64,000 nt of DNA from contig NZ_BIFH01000019.1 in assembly GCF_003967355.1 (NCBI RefSeq), forward strand, positions 331,757-395,756, in the 5' to 3' direction. Made by a program: the position numbers and the translations under genes. The notes beneath the pieces were generated by a model. That model did not search any database. It had not been told where the DNA came from and saw only the letters and a program-made list of their open reading frames with translations. Positions within the stretch are counted from its first letter, which is position 1. Each line of letters begins with the position of its first letter. Shown here piece after piece: positions 1-8,775 of the stretch. The stretch is from Embleya hyalina (GTDB lineage: Bacteria; Actinomycetota; Actinomycetes; Streptomycetales; Streptomycetaceae).

Positions 1-2
1 TG

Positions 3-242
3 GCGCTGCTCGAGGGCCGGATGAGCCGTGACGCGGCCGACCGGTGGGCCGCGCGGTGGATCGAGCGGGACTCCCACGACGACGGAAGCCGACTCGAATG
101 GGACGAGCCGACCCGGCGGGCGCTGGGCCTGTTGCACGGCGTCGACCTCAGACACGGGCCCGACGAGGACTACCTCCACGACGACGACCAGGTGCGGGAA
201 TGGCTGAACGAACTGCGCGGCCACGCCCGCCGACCGGCCTGA
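3..242 (+). CDS. hypothetical protein, C-terminal part (runs in from the left edge)
   Basis: The frame is already open at the first bases of the window (reading ALLEGR before the first Met at 21), so this is probably the C-terminal part of a gene that starts outside. The acidic peptide has WAARWIERD, then LLHGVDLRHGPDEDYLH and a terminal helix EWLNELRG. I recall this arrangement (an LLxGRxSR start, WAxRW, a GxDLR..YLH core) from small uncharacterised Streptomyces proteins. No catalytic motif, signal peptide or membrane segment is visible. Function unknown; coding status is supported by strong G/C in third positions. Confidence 0.6.
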   Translation, partial: ALLEGRMSRDAADRWAARWIERDSHDDGSRLEWDEPTRRALGLLHGVDLRHGPDEDYLHDDDQVREWLNELRGHARRPA

Positions 243-734
243 CCCACGCCCGTGTGCATCGGTACCGCCGGCCGCGAGACTGGGAGAAGCTTCCACCACC
301 CCCACAGAGGCGAGGGCGAAGTGGCCTTCGACCCCACGCGAAGGAACGTCGGCCCCACGTCGTCGGGTGAACCGCGACGGGAACCACGACGATTGGCCCT
401 GCCCGGGACAAGAGGCAGTGGCAGGTCGGGAACTCCCTAGCCGCCCCGACCGTGCATCGGCCGGTACCGATCCATCGCCACGCGGCAGATGCTCATGGGC
501 CTTCGGGTGAACTACCTTGCGGCCGGCGGAGATTCACCTCGCCGCCGACGACGTGTGGCCGACATGATGCAACCGAACGAAGACGCTGTTACCGGCTGCC
601 GGCATCCAGTGTCACCCCGCGCGAGCGGGGAGTGCTCGGAGTTCGGGCGCTTCCGCCACCGCCCGGGGTGTCGGCCATCCGCGCGGAATTGCATCCGATG
701 CAACTCGAGCCGGACCCGGATCATCGAGCACGCT
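243..734. other. intergenic region without a recognisable gene
   Basis: About 490 bases separate the left partial gene from the convergent hydrolase gene. Both strands have short overlapping ORFs rich in Arg and Pro, which is what non-coding high-GC DNA gives in every frame. The only structure seen is the hairpin at 609-637, described separately. Confidence 0.5.
609..637. repeat. single CRISPR-like hairpin unit or terminator
   Basis: A 6-bp stem CCCCGC (615-620) and GCGGGG (625-630) closes a GCGA tetraloop (GNRA type). With its flanks (GTGTCA before, AGTGCTC after) it has the size and shape of an actinobacterial type I-E CRISPR repeat. Only one unit is present, and there are no spacers or cas genes. 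It lies downstream of the minus-strand hydrolase gene, where a terminator would also be expected. Confidence 0.3.
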
Positions 735-2156
735 TCACTCGGGCACGGAGAAGGTCACGTACAGCGGTGTCGCAAGTACGGTGCGCGCGCCGTCCGGCGT
801 GGTGTCCACGTGCAGGCATCGGGCGAGCGCGGTCATCGGATGCCAACCGGACTTGAGCCTGCGCAACAACCACTCGTACTCGGAGCTCAGGATACGTGAT
901 CTGCCGTCGTCCGCCGTCAGGAACTCGACATGTGCCTTGGGCTCCACGGTTCCCCGCCGTTCGAGATCCACGATCTTTCGCAACATGGCCAGCGTCCCCG
1001 GCAGACCGGAAGCCGCCATGCGCCCGTAGTCGACGACGAGGGGTCGTGTCGGTCGATCGAGGAGGTATTCGGCGGAGCCGCCGAGCGCGAATCGAATGCC
1101 GGATGTCTCACCGACGAAGAGAACGCCTTCGATATTCGACTCCGGGAGGCAGAAGACCATGGGAACGCCGCGAAGCCGGAACCAATGGCCGACCCCCAGT
1201 GCGTCGTCGTCGATGTCCTTCACGCCGTACCCTCGACCCAGCGCGTTCTCGACGTCGGGTACGAGCCCGATCACATCCTCCGCTCGGCCACCACCGCCGG
1301 CCGCGGTTTTCCACCAGGGAGGCTCGTCCGCATCGGCGATGCTTCCCGTCCGGGCCCCGACATCCAAACCCAGGACCCGCGCGATACGACCGACCTTGCG
1401 TGCGGACACGTAGACGTAGTCGCGGACTTCCGCATCGATCCCTGCGGGGGCCGGGGTTCCCGCGGCGGCCACGATGTTCGTCTTCAGCACGCGATAGGCG
1501 AGGTGGTCGGCGGAGTCCGGTCGGATGATCGAGAAGTGGTCGCCGGGCAGGACGCCGGTGTCCGGGAACACGCCGCGGGCGGACGCCGGGGTGACCACGT
1601 TGTCCTGGTCGCCCGCGTAGGCGTACACCCTCACCGGACACCGGTCGGAGGCGACCGCGTCGGCGTGGACCACCCGGTTGAGCACCACGCGTTGGGCCTC
1701 GTGGACGGCGTCGTCCAGCGGACGCAGTGCCCGCTCCTGCGGGTGCGCCAGGAATCCCCGTGCGGCGGCTCGTCGCAGGGTCTGGAAGAGCTGGGAACCG
1801 GAGTTGGGGCACGCGAACATCACCACGCAGGCGATCCGCGCGAGTTCGCGACCCCGCGCGTGCATGACCGTCCGGGCGAGGTGTCGTTGGACGATCAGGC
1901 CGCCCTGACTGTGCGACACGAGGACTACGCGGGAATGAGGAAGCGTGCCCAGGAAGGTGCCCAGGCCGTCCGCCAGCGTGTCGAAGTCGGGAATCCGTTT
2001 CAGCGGGCTGAGACGAAGCTTCGGCGACGGGTACTCGAAGTGGAACGGGTTGATCCCGGCGAGGTCCGAATCGGCCTCGATCAGGCCCCGGAACGCGCTC
2101 CACGTACGGGCCGACGAGAACAACCCGTGAACGAACACAACCGCGACCCGCTCCAC
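735..2156 (-). CDS. alpha/beta hydrolase with an extra C-terminal domain
   Basis: The N-terminal part is an alpha/beta hydrolase fold: VVFVHGLFSSARTW is the oxyanion-loop strand, SHSQGG is the nucleophile elbow (Ser near residue 80), and GDHFSI probably carries the catalytic His. It resembles the lipase/DUF676 group that acts on acyl esters. After about residue 230 comes a second module starting YVYVSARKVGRIARVLG, with WFRLRGVPMVFCL and an LLRRLKSGW helix, which I recall from a small actinobacterial family (SAVMC3_10250, DUF7019-like); that match is tentative. The GTG at 2156 sits just before the first strand, and I prefer it to the ATG at 2267, whose extra 37 residues are low-complexity. There is no signal peptide, so it is probably cytoplasmic. 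It is convergent with the left gene and divergent from the kinase gene. Confidence 0.8.
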   Translation of the reverse strand: MERVAVVFVHGLFSSARTWSAFRGLIEADSDLAGINPFHFEYPSPKLRLSPLKRIPDFDTLADGLGTFLGTLPHSRVVLVSHSQGGLIVQRHLARTVMHARGRELARIACVVMFACPNSGSQLFQTLRRAAARGFLAHPQERALRPLDDAVHEAQRVVLNRVVHADAVASDRCPVRVYAYAGDQDNVVTPASARGVFPDTGVLPGDHFSIIRPDSADHLAYRVLKTNIVAAAGTPAPAGIDAEVRDYVYVSARKVGRIARVLGLDVGARTGSIADADEPPWWKTAAGGGGRAEDVIGLVPDVENALGRGYGVKDIDDDALGVGHWFRLRGVPMVFCLPESNIEGVLFVGETSGIRFALGGSAEYLLDRPTRPLVVDYGRMAASGLPGTLAMLRKIVDLERRGTVEPKAHVEFLTADDGRSRILSSEYEWLLRRLKSGWHPMTALARCLHVDTTPDGARTVLATPLYVTFSVPE

Positions 2157-2560
2157 ACACACCGCCCGAGTCCCTCGGCAACGGACACCGACACTACCCG
2201 CTCCCTGTCGCCCGTTCGGGTGAAACGAAGGCGACGACGTACGGTGCACCGGCACACCCCGCGACATCGATCATCGACTGCGCCCTCCGACTCTGCCGTG
2301 CGCGGCGACGAGTACCGCCGACTCCGAATACATGCCTGTTGTCAGCTGTTCGAGCCGATCCGGATCCGGCGGACGTCGAGCCGTGGGCCGCACAGTCACC
2401 GGCGATCCGACGTCGCGGCCCTTTGCCCTGTGCGACCCCGTGGACCACGTAATCGCTATCCACCGCCGGGTATCCCGGAATCGCTTGTGGGACACCGTAC
2501 GGCGGCCCATGCTTTCGGCATGGACGGCGCGGGCGGACGGTCGAAACGGGGCGGTTCCGG

Positions 2561-4186
2561 ATGAATTCCAGGTTCGCTCCGCTCTCTCCGGACGATCCGC
2601 ACACGGCGGGCGGGTACGTTCTGCGTGCGCGTCTGGGCGCGGGCGGCATGGGTCGCGTGTATTTGTCCTTCACCCCCGGCGGCCGTGCTCTGGCGATCAA
2701 GGTGGTGCGGCCCGACTTCGCGGACGACGCCACGTTTCGGCGCCGGTTCCGGCAGGAGGTGGCCGCGGCGCAGCGTGTCCAGGGGCTCTACACGGTGCCC
2801 GTCGTCGACTCCGACACCGATGCGGCGGTGCCGTGGATGGCCACCGCGTACGTTCCGGGTCCGTCGCTCTCGCAGGCCGTCGAGGACCATGGTCCGCTGC
2901 CTCCGGTGACGGTGTTCCGTCTCCTGGCGGGGGTGGCGGAGGGGTTGGACGCCGTACACGCCTGCAATGTGATCCACCGTGATCTGAAACCGGCGAACGT
3001 GCTCCTGGCGCAGGACGGGCCGCGGGTGATCGACTTCGGTATCGCCCGGGCCGCCGACGCCTCCTCCGTCACCGGGACCGGCGCAAGCGTGGGCACGCCC
3101 GCGTTCATGGCCCCGGAGCAGATTCGGGGCCGTTCGGCGACGCCCGCCCTGGACGTCTTCGCCCTGGGGAACCTGGTCGTGTACGCGGCGACGGGGCACA
3201 CGGCGTTCGGGGAGGGACACCGGGACGCCCTGTTCCACCGGATCCTCATGGAGCCCGCGGATCTGGACGGCTGCCCCGTCGAGCTGCGCGACATGGTCAC
3301 GCGGTGTCTGACGAAGGACCCCGCGGGGCGGCCCACGCTGGCCGAGGTCCTGGGGTTCGCCAGGAAGCTGACGGAACGCGAGACGATCCCCCTTCCCGGG
3401 TCCTGGCTCCCGGCGGAGATCGTCGCGTCCTTCACCGCGCACGACACGGCCCGCTTCACGGCCACGCGCGACGACCCACCCCCGGACGCCGGGCGCCGCG
3501 TCGCCGCGCGATCGGCGGTGGCCCCGGCCGCAGTCGAGGCCGGCCCCGCCGCCGGTACCGCGCCCCGCCCCGGACAGACCGCCGACAAGGTCACGCCCGT
3601 GCCCGGCGGCGGCGAGAGCGGCGTCGGCGGCAAAGGCGTCCTCGCCGTGGTCGCCGTCGTCGCCGCGGTCGCGTTCCTCGCCATCGGCCCGGAAAAGGTC
3701 CTCGACACCCTCCGGTCGTCGGCGTCACCGACGACCGAGGCGGCACCCCGGGCCACCGTCCCGGTGGCACCCCACACCACCGAAGTCACACCCCAGGCCC
3801 CGTCCTCCACGCCCCCCGTGTGGACACCGACGGCCAAGGCGACCCCGACAGGACCGAAAGCCGGCTGTGAACAGGCACATCAGGCCATCAAGACTCAGAA
3901 CGGGCGGACGCAGGACGTCAAGGACGCGAAAAAGGTGAACACCCAACAGCACGCCTTCGCCGACGATTTGGATAAAGCCGCCCTCGAGGCAACGGACCCG
4001 GAACTCCGAAGAGTGCTCCACGATTTCGCGGCCGACGCAAGGGCCATGGGCACCAACTACGAGGCTTCGGATGCCGCCGCCAAGGCCGGCAACGCGCAGA
4101 GCCTGTCCGACCACCAAGCCGCCTTCTCCACTGCTTCCGACAAGATGTCCTCGGACCTGGCGAGATACCAATCCCTGTGCCGATGA
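2561..4186 (+). CDS. membrane-anchored serine/threonine protein kinase, PknB type
   Basis: A complete Hanks-type kinase: glycine loop GAGGMG (26-31), ATP-binding Lys47 in AIKVV, HRDLKPAN (139-146) with catalytic Asp141, DFG (158-160), and the APE-equivalent APEQ in the activation segment. A Pro/Ala-rich juxtamembrane linker leads to one membrane helix (about 355-375, GVLAVVAVVAAVAFLAIG). The outer region of about 165 residues is Thr/Pro-rich and then helical with two Cys. It has no PASTA repeats, so its sensor domain is unlike PknB's. The kinase should phosphorylate Ser/Thr on cytoplasmic proteins in response to an envelope signal. The ATG at 2561 begins 18 residues before the first kinase strand, as usual. 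The downstream ankyrin/HEAT gene is on the same strand and could be a partner. Confidence 0.93.
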   Translation: MNSRFAPLSPDDPHTAGGYVLRARLGAGGMGRVYLSFTPGGRALAIKVVRPDFADDATFRRRFRQEVAAAQRVQGLYTVPVVDSDTDAAVPWMATAYVPGPSLSQAVEDHGPLPPVTVFRLLAGVAEGLDAVHACNVIHRDLKPANVLLAQDGPRVIDFGIARAADASSVTGTGASVGTPAFMAPEQIRGRSATPALDVFALGNLVVYAATGHTAFGEGHRDALFHRILMEPADLDGCPVELRDMVTRCLTKDPAGRPTLAEVLGFARKLTERETIPLPGSWLPAEIVASFTAHDTARFTATRDDPPPDAGRRVAARSAVAPAAVEAGPAAGTAPRPGQTADKVTPVPGGGESGVGGKGVLAVVAVVAAVAFLAIGPEKVLDTLRSSASPTTEAAPRATVPVAPHTTEVTPQAPSSTPPVWTPTAKATPTGPKAGCEQAHQAIKTQNGRTQDVKDAKKVNTQQHAFADDLDKAALEATDPELRRVLHDFAADARAMGTNYEASDAAAKAGNAQSLSDHQAAFSTASDKMSSDLARYQSLCR

Positions 4187-4315
4187 CCTCGGTCGTTCAT
4201 GAGTCCTCGCCCCGGGATGTCGACGCAGAGGAAGAGCCGACCCGCCGGCATCCTGGTTTCGGCCCCGAGCATGCGGCGGGTCGGGGGCGGGGCTTGTCGA
4301 AGCGGAGGGCAATCC

Positions 4316-5278
4316 TTGGGCGTGGAGCCACTGATAGCCGCAGTGCGCGGTGGGGATGCCCGGTTGACGGGCGCGTTGTTGGACGCGGGCGCCGACCCCG
4401 ACGCGGTCGACGAGGATGGCACTCCGGCTTTGTGTCTGGCGGTGGACGCCTTCGATGTTCCCGTGGTCGACGTGCTGCTCGGGCAGGCTTGCCTGGACCT
4501 CGCCGCGCCGGACGGCCGCACGCCGTTGTTGCGCGCGATCGACCGGGGCGCCTGCGAGATCACGGAGAGTCTCGTCGGGTATGGGGCGAAGCTGTGGATC
4601 GCGGATGCCGAGGGGCGTGACGCCTTGGCGCTTGCCCGGTACTGGCACGAGACGGGCGTCGAGACGGAGTTGCGCCGCAGAAGCGGGTCACCGCAGGTCG
4701 CGCGCAGAACCGTTCGGCGGTCGTACTCCCGAACATCCTGTGAGGAAATGTCGTCGGGGGGCCTGACGATCAGGGACGGACACACCGCCGTCCTCACCTC
4801 GTTGGAACTGCTGTACGGCATCCGTCCGTCCTTCGACGAGTTGCTCTCGCGTGCCCTGGCGGAACCCGACGTCGACCACGAGGTGTGGTGGGCGACGGTG
4901 TCCACGCTCGTGAAGCGTCACGACCCGACCGTGTGGGACGCGGCGATCGGTCTGTGCGACCGGTCGGACCCGTTGGAGCGGTGCTTCGGCGCGGACGTGC
5001 TCCGCTGCACCAACCTGTTCGACGAGGACGAGGACACCCCGTACGACCGGCCGCTCGTCGACCTGTTCCTGCCCTGGTCGGCACGCGAGCCGGATCCCCG
5101 CGTGGCCCGGATCCTCACCGCCGGCCTGGTCGACACCCAGGACCCACGCACCGACGAGGTACTTCGCGTACTCTCCCGCCACGTCGACGCCGAAGTCCGG
5201 TGGTGGGCGACGAACGGACTGGGCACCAATCGAGAGAAGGAGCACTTCAGCGCTGCCCGCGGTGGTGGAGCGGCTTGA
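4316..5278 (+). CDS. ankyrin-repeat and HEAT-repeat protein, frameshifted at the 3' end
   Basis: The N-terminus has ankyrin repeats: PLIAAVRGGDARLTGALLDA, GADPDAVDEDGTPALCLAV and LDLAAPDGRTPLLRAI. The rest is helical HEAT-like repeats (VWWATVSTLVKRHDPTVWDA, DVLRC, RILTAGLVDTQDPRTDEVL). The family, common in Streptomyces, serves as a protein-interaction scaffold; no partner is known. I chose the TTG at 4316 because GGAGG (4303-4307) lies 8 bases upstream and the peptide starts at the first ankyrin helix; the ATG at 4199 adds a basic leader without homology. The frame ends in KEHFSAARGGGAA, which looks random, and the true continuation (ALPAVVERLEDTDATVRQLA) is in the next frame from 5250. One base gained or lost near 5235-5250 would restore it. 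Confidence 0.7.
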   Translation: MGVEPLIAAVRGGDARLTGALLDAGADPDAVDEDGTPALCLAVDAFDVPVVDVLLGQACLDLAAPDGRTPLLRAIDRGACEITESLVGYGAKLWIADAEGRDALALARYWHETGVETELRRRSGSPQVARRTVRRSYSRTSCEEMSSGGLTIRDGHTAVLTSLELLYGIRPSFDELLSRALAEPDVDHEVWWATVSTLVKRHDPTVWDAAIGLCDRSDPLERCFGADVLRCTNLFDEDEDTPYDRPLVDLFLPWSAREPDPRVARILTAGLVDTQDPRTDEVLRVLSRHVDAEVRWWATNGLGTNREKEHFSAARGGGAA

Positions 5279-5495
5279 GGACACGGACGCGACGGTCCGC
5301 CAACTGGCCTGCCGTGCCATCGCCTTCGCCCCACCGGACACCCCCGACATCACGGATCTGCTCGCGGCACGCCTGCCCCTGCGCGACGACCCCCGCGGCG
5401 ACGACATCCTCCAATGCCTGGATCCCGCCGACGAGGACTCCCCCCACCACTGGCTGCTCTACGACGTGTACCGACACCGCGCCGGATACCGCTGA
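5250..5495 (+). pseudogene. detached C-terminal HEAT repeats of the preceding gene
   Basis: Read in the third frame, 5250 gives ALPAVVERLEDTDATVRQLA, then CRAIAFAPPD, TDLLAARLPLRDDPRGDDIL and a stop at 5495. The pattern (AL.AVVERL.D.DATVRQLACRAI) is a typical HEAT helix pair and completes the repeat array broken at 5278. The piece has no start codon with a ribosome site, so it is probably translated only if the frameshift is a sequencing error. Confidence 0.6.
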
Positions 5496-5690
5496 CCGCG
5501 AAGGTCGACTGCCGCTTCGCGGCGATCGACGCGCCGCCCGCCGAACGCAGGAGACGACGGCGCCGGACGCGCGTCGTGGCCGCGCCGGTGGGTTTGATGG
5601 TCACGGACTCGTATCGCGCCGCACCGGGGGTTCGGGTCGATGCGAGGATCCGACGGAGGGAAGATCCGTCCACTTCACGGGGGAACGAAA

Positions 5691-6479
5691 GTGCGCCGAT
5701 GGCGAGTTCGACTATTATGTGCCGGAATTGCCGCTTCGATCCTGGTCACGACAGCCGCGTGCAGTTCCGGGGGATCGGACGACACCGCCGCGCCGACCTT
5801 CACGCCCACTCGCGCTCCGGCGACTCGATCCGCGACCGCGCGCCCCATCCCGCCTTCACCGTCGCCCCCGCCCTCACGCTCTCCGCTGCCGCGTGACCTT
5901 GTGGTGCCGACCCAGGCTCAGCTCCATACCGCGTTGGTGACGGATGCGGAACTGCCCGCCCGCACGCGTACGCGTTCCCCGATGCCGGTCCCGCCCTCGC
6001 CCCGGGCGGACGAACCGGCTTGCCGCCCTGGGACGAACCTGCTTGCCATCGACACCCACGCCGTTCGTCCGCCGGTCGCCTCCGCCGAACAGAGCGTCAC
6101 TCGAACCGTGTCCGGCAAGCCCTCCGTCGACATCACCATCCTGCTCACCTCATTCAAGGTCGGCGAGGCCGAACGGGTCATGTCCGAGGCAGCGGCATCC
6201 CTGGAGGTATGCCACACGTTCCCCGGAACCAAAAACGGTATCCCGGTCACGTTCACACTGCAGTCGAGCACCACCTCGCCGAGCATGGGTGACCAGTCGG
6301 TCCACGTCCGGGTCGTCAGCGTCAGCGCCGCCGAGAACCTGGTCACCACGTACCTGTTCGTACGGGCCGGCAATACGATCGTCCGGTTCATGTCTGCCGG
6401 CCCCACCCTGGACGGGATCCCCTCGGTTGTCGATTTCCCGGCGAGGGAACAGGTGGAGAAGCTCATGGACATCCGCTGA
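5691..6479 (+). CDS. secreted lipoprotein of unknown function
   Basis: A basic start (RRWRVR), a hydrophobic stretch and the lipobox TTAAC with Cys24 give a clear type II signal peptide. A Thr/Pro/Ser-rich linker of about 60 residues follows, then a globular domain of about 170 residues with two Cys (CRPGTNLL and EVCHTF) that could form a disulfide. The Cys spacing and alternating strands recall the extracellular PknH-sensor or DUF3558 class of actinobacterial lipoproteins; this is a guess from shape. The GTG at 5691 has GGGGGA six bases upstream and directly precedes the signal peptide, so I prefer it to the ATG at 5640. The protein should sit on the outer face of the membrane. The strong hairpin at 6700-6750 lies downstream. 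Confidence 0.8.
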   Translation: MRRWRVRLLCAGIAASILVTTAACSSGGSDDTAAPTFTPTRAPATRSATARPIPPSPSPPPSRSPLPRDLVVPTQAQLHTALVTDAELPARTRTRSPMPVPPSPRADEPACRPGTNLLAIDTHAVRPPVASAEQSVTRTVSGKPSVDITILLTSFKVGEAERVMSEAAASLEVCHTFPGTKNGIPVTFTLQSSTTSPSMGDQSVHVRVVSVSAAENLVTTYLFVRAGNTIVRFMSAGPTLDGIPSVVDFPAREQVEKLMDIR

Positions 6480-6699
6480 CAGCGACGTCGCAGACCTCGG
6501 TCGGCCTCGCGCGAGCGGGACGAAGTCGGGCTTGACCGCGGTGATCCTCGGTCGACTGCCACGAACCCCGGGACTGCCACGCGCCCTCGAGCGACAGGTT
6601 GCGATCCCCTGCACGGTCCGCGTGTCGCGCGTGTCAGCGTGAATAGGTCGGCCTGACCGTCGCCGCCTGGAGCGCCGTCGAGGTGCGGCCCCTGGTAGG

Positions 6700-6750
6700 C
6701 GATGCGCGCGGCCGGCGACAACGCGAGGTTGTCACCGGCCGCGCGCATCG
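6700..6750 (+). terminator. long GC-rich hairpin, probable terminator
   Basis: A 23-nt arm (6700-6722) pairs with 6728-6750 with a single mismatch around a GCGAG loop. The core is GATGCGCGCGGCCGG and its complement. It lies 220 bases after the lipoprotein stop and before the next start. No U-tract follows, which is common for actinobacterial terminators. It is unusually long, so an RNA structural element is also possible. Confidence 0.6.
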
Positions 6751-6885
6751 GCGTCGGCCGGCATCGCGGGTGGGGAACGCCGGCCGGCGCAGGTGCTACT
6801 TCGTGACGCTCGTGATGGTGGAGACGTGGTCGGTCACCGGGTGACGGTGACTCATGGCCCGGCGCGCCATCCGCAGGAGGGAACA

Positions 6886-7296
6886 GTGCACAGCCGGAAC
6901 AACCCCCTCCCGCAGTACGGCCGCAGGGGCTCACGGGTGGCCGGGCAGTCCCTCGATCCGGGTGACGTGGTGCGCGCTCATGACCACCACGGACGGATTC
7001 GGGAACCGGGTGTCCCGACGCCGGACGGCGCATACGAACCGACGCCGCCGCACGTGGTCGACCCGGCCGACGAGGACCAGGCGTTGCCGCGCGAGGCCCG
7101 CGACTTCCTCGCGGCCGTGCTCCCCAACCCCGCCCGCCACCCGGACCCGAGGGAGGTGTCGGGCGAGATGGAGTGGGACGTCCGCCGGGGACGCTCCGAT
7201 GCGCGCCGGAGCCGGTCGACGCGCTCGCGCCCACGCCGGCAGGCCTTCGCACGCGCGTCGCCCGCCGCCGAGGCCCCATTGCCGACGGCACCGTGA
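6886..7296 (+). CDS. hypothetical protein
   Basis: The GTG at 6886 has AGGAGGGA directly upstream (spacing about 4). The first 90 codons have strong G/C in third positions. The peptide is hydrophilic and Asp/Pro-rich (SLDPGDVVRAHDHHGRI, HVVDPADEDQALPREARDFL), with a probable helix near residues 66-80. The last 40 residues become Arg/Ser-rich, which suggests the C-terminus may be out of frame or unstructured. No family recognised; no signal peptide or membrane segment. Confidence 0.45.
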   Translation: MHSRNNPLPQYGRRGSRVAGQSLDPGDVVRAHDHHGRIREPGVPTPDGAYEPTPPHVVDPADEDQALPREARDFLAAVLPNPARHPDPREVSGEMEWDVRRGRSDARRSRSTRSRPRRQAFARASPAAEAPLPTAP

Positions 7297-7504
7297 CCGG
7301 CCGCCGGGTCGTGCTCACCGGAGCCGGAGCGTGAACCGACATCCGCGACCGGGGGAGTAGTTCGAATCCTCGCTCGGATCCTCGAACCGACCCGATTCGT
7401 GCGGCGACTGTGTGCGGCCGAGTCCCGACGGTCTCGGGCGCGTCGGACGCGTCCTGTCGGCGGCCGGCCCGCGTGCCCTGCCGGAGACGCACGCACGTGC
7501 CGCG

Positions 7505-8392
7505 CTACCGGCCTGTGGGATGGGCGAGTTCGGTGTCCAGAATTTCGGCGAGGCGGTCGATCTGATCCAGGTCGCCGGTGCATGGGAACAGGACCAGGTC
7601 GTCGCATCCGGTGTCGGCCAGTCGGGCGATTTCCTTCGACAGGGTGTCCGGCGTGGTGGGGGTGTCCGCGCGGACGTGGGGGAAGTAGTCGGTGCCGTAG
7701 TAGTGGTGAAGGTAGGCGTCGGCGGCGTCGTCGGCACCGGGACCGAGGCAGAAGTATCGTTCCACCGTGACGCGGGGGCTCCCTTCTCGCCCCGCCGTGT
7801 CCCATGCCTCGCGTACTGCGGCCATGCCGGACGTGAGGGTCTCGAACCCGAACGAGGGCGCCACCCACCCCTCGGCGAAGGCCGCCACACGACGGTACGC
7901 CGCGGGCACCAGACCGCCGAGCAGCAGTGTCGGACGCCCCGCCGGCAACGCGGGTGCCGGCCCGGCGGCCCCCGTCACTCGTCCGTCCCAGAACTCCCGC
8001 ATCGCGGTGAGCGCCGCGTCGAAGGCGGCCCCACGCCCGGTGGGCGGCGTACCGGACGCGGCGTGGTCCGCCGGCCATCCGCCCAGGGCGAGGCCCGCGG
8101 TGAGCCGTCCGCCCGCGATCAGGTCCAGCGACGCCAGTTGTTTGGCGGTCACCAGCGGGTTCGGGCGGTAACCGACGTTGAGGACCGTGGTGTACAGCCC
8201 GATTCGACGGGTGCACGCGGCGGCCGCGGCGAGCGCCACCACGGGGTCGAGGCTGTCGTACACCAATCGGTCGATGACGCCGAGCGCATGGAAGCCCGCC
8301 TGCTCGCCGCGCGCGGCCCACCGGCCGATGTCGGTCGCCGACGCTCCCGGTACCGCCGCAGGCAACCCGATTCCGATCCTCATCGTCGTCAT
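7505..8392 (-). CDS. LLM-class flavin-dependent oxidoreductase
   Basis: About 295 residues with the bacterial luciferase-like TIM-barrel pattern: MRIGIGLPA at the start, LVYDSLDPVVALAAAAACT, then RIGLYTTVLNVGYRPNPLV, the LDLIAGGRLTAGLALGGW segment and RPTLLLGGL. Members use FMN or F420 to oxidise or reduce small molecules; the absence of other F420 genes nearby leaves the cofactor open. The ATG at 8392 (MTTMRIGIG) starts at the first barrel strand; the upstream extension to 8650 is Arg-rich noise. It is divergent from the LysR gene at 8776, the usual arrangement when the regulator controls its neighbour. Confidence 0.85.
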   Translation of the reverse strand: MTTMRIGIGLPAAVPGASATDIGRWAARGEQAGFHALGVIDRLVYDSLDPVVALAAAAACTRRIGLYTTVLNVGYRPNPLVTAKQLASLDLIAGGRLTAGLALGGWPADHAASGTPPTGRGAAFDAALTAMREFWDGRVTGAAGPAPALPAGRPTLLLGGLVPAAYRRVAAFAEGWVAPSFGFETLTSGMAAVREAWDTAGREGSPRVTVERYFCLGPGADDAADAYLHHYYGTDYFPHVRADTPTTPDTLSKEIARLADTGCDDLVLFPCTGDLDQIDRLAEILDTELAHPTGR

Positions 8393-8775
8393 CCTCGTGT
8401 GTCGCTCGAGCCGCCGTGCCCGGGTTCGCGGGCGGCGCCCTCGACGGCGCCGGCTCGGCCACCATGCTCGAGCCCGCGCGGGGTCGCGGTCTTGAACGTT
8501 TCGGACGCGCCGTGACCCCACGGCGCGGCACCGCGGATGCCGGCCGCCACGTGCACGGCGACGCGTTACGCCGAACGGGCGCACGGCGGTGCGCCGCGCG
8601 TCGACTCCGGTGCAGGCGTGGTGGATGGCCGCGCCGGTGGCCCGTCCCATTCATGGGAGTTGCGGAAACCACTGCGACTCGTCTCCACGAGGATGTGCTC
8701 GTGGGCTTCGATAACGTCCCTGTGATCGGCCCACTCGTGGGTCGCCCCATCGTGCGCGAAGCGAGGAAGACGGCC
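8393..8775. promoter_or_regulatory. divergent intergenic region between the oxidoreductase and LysR genes
   Basis: These 380 bases hold no convincing gene. Both flanking genes are transcribed outward, so the region must contain both promoters and probably the LysR binding site. I could not pick a clear T-N11-A box with confidence. Confidence 0.4.

Noticed and set aside
7340..7380. tRNA-like T-arm (AGTTCGAATCC) near 7353
   Set aside because: No pairing T stem, anticodon arm or acceptor stem could be built around it.
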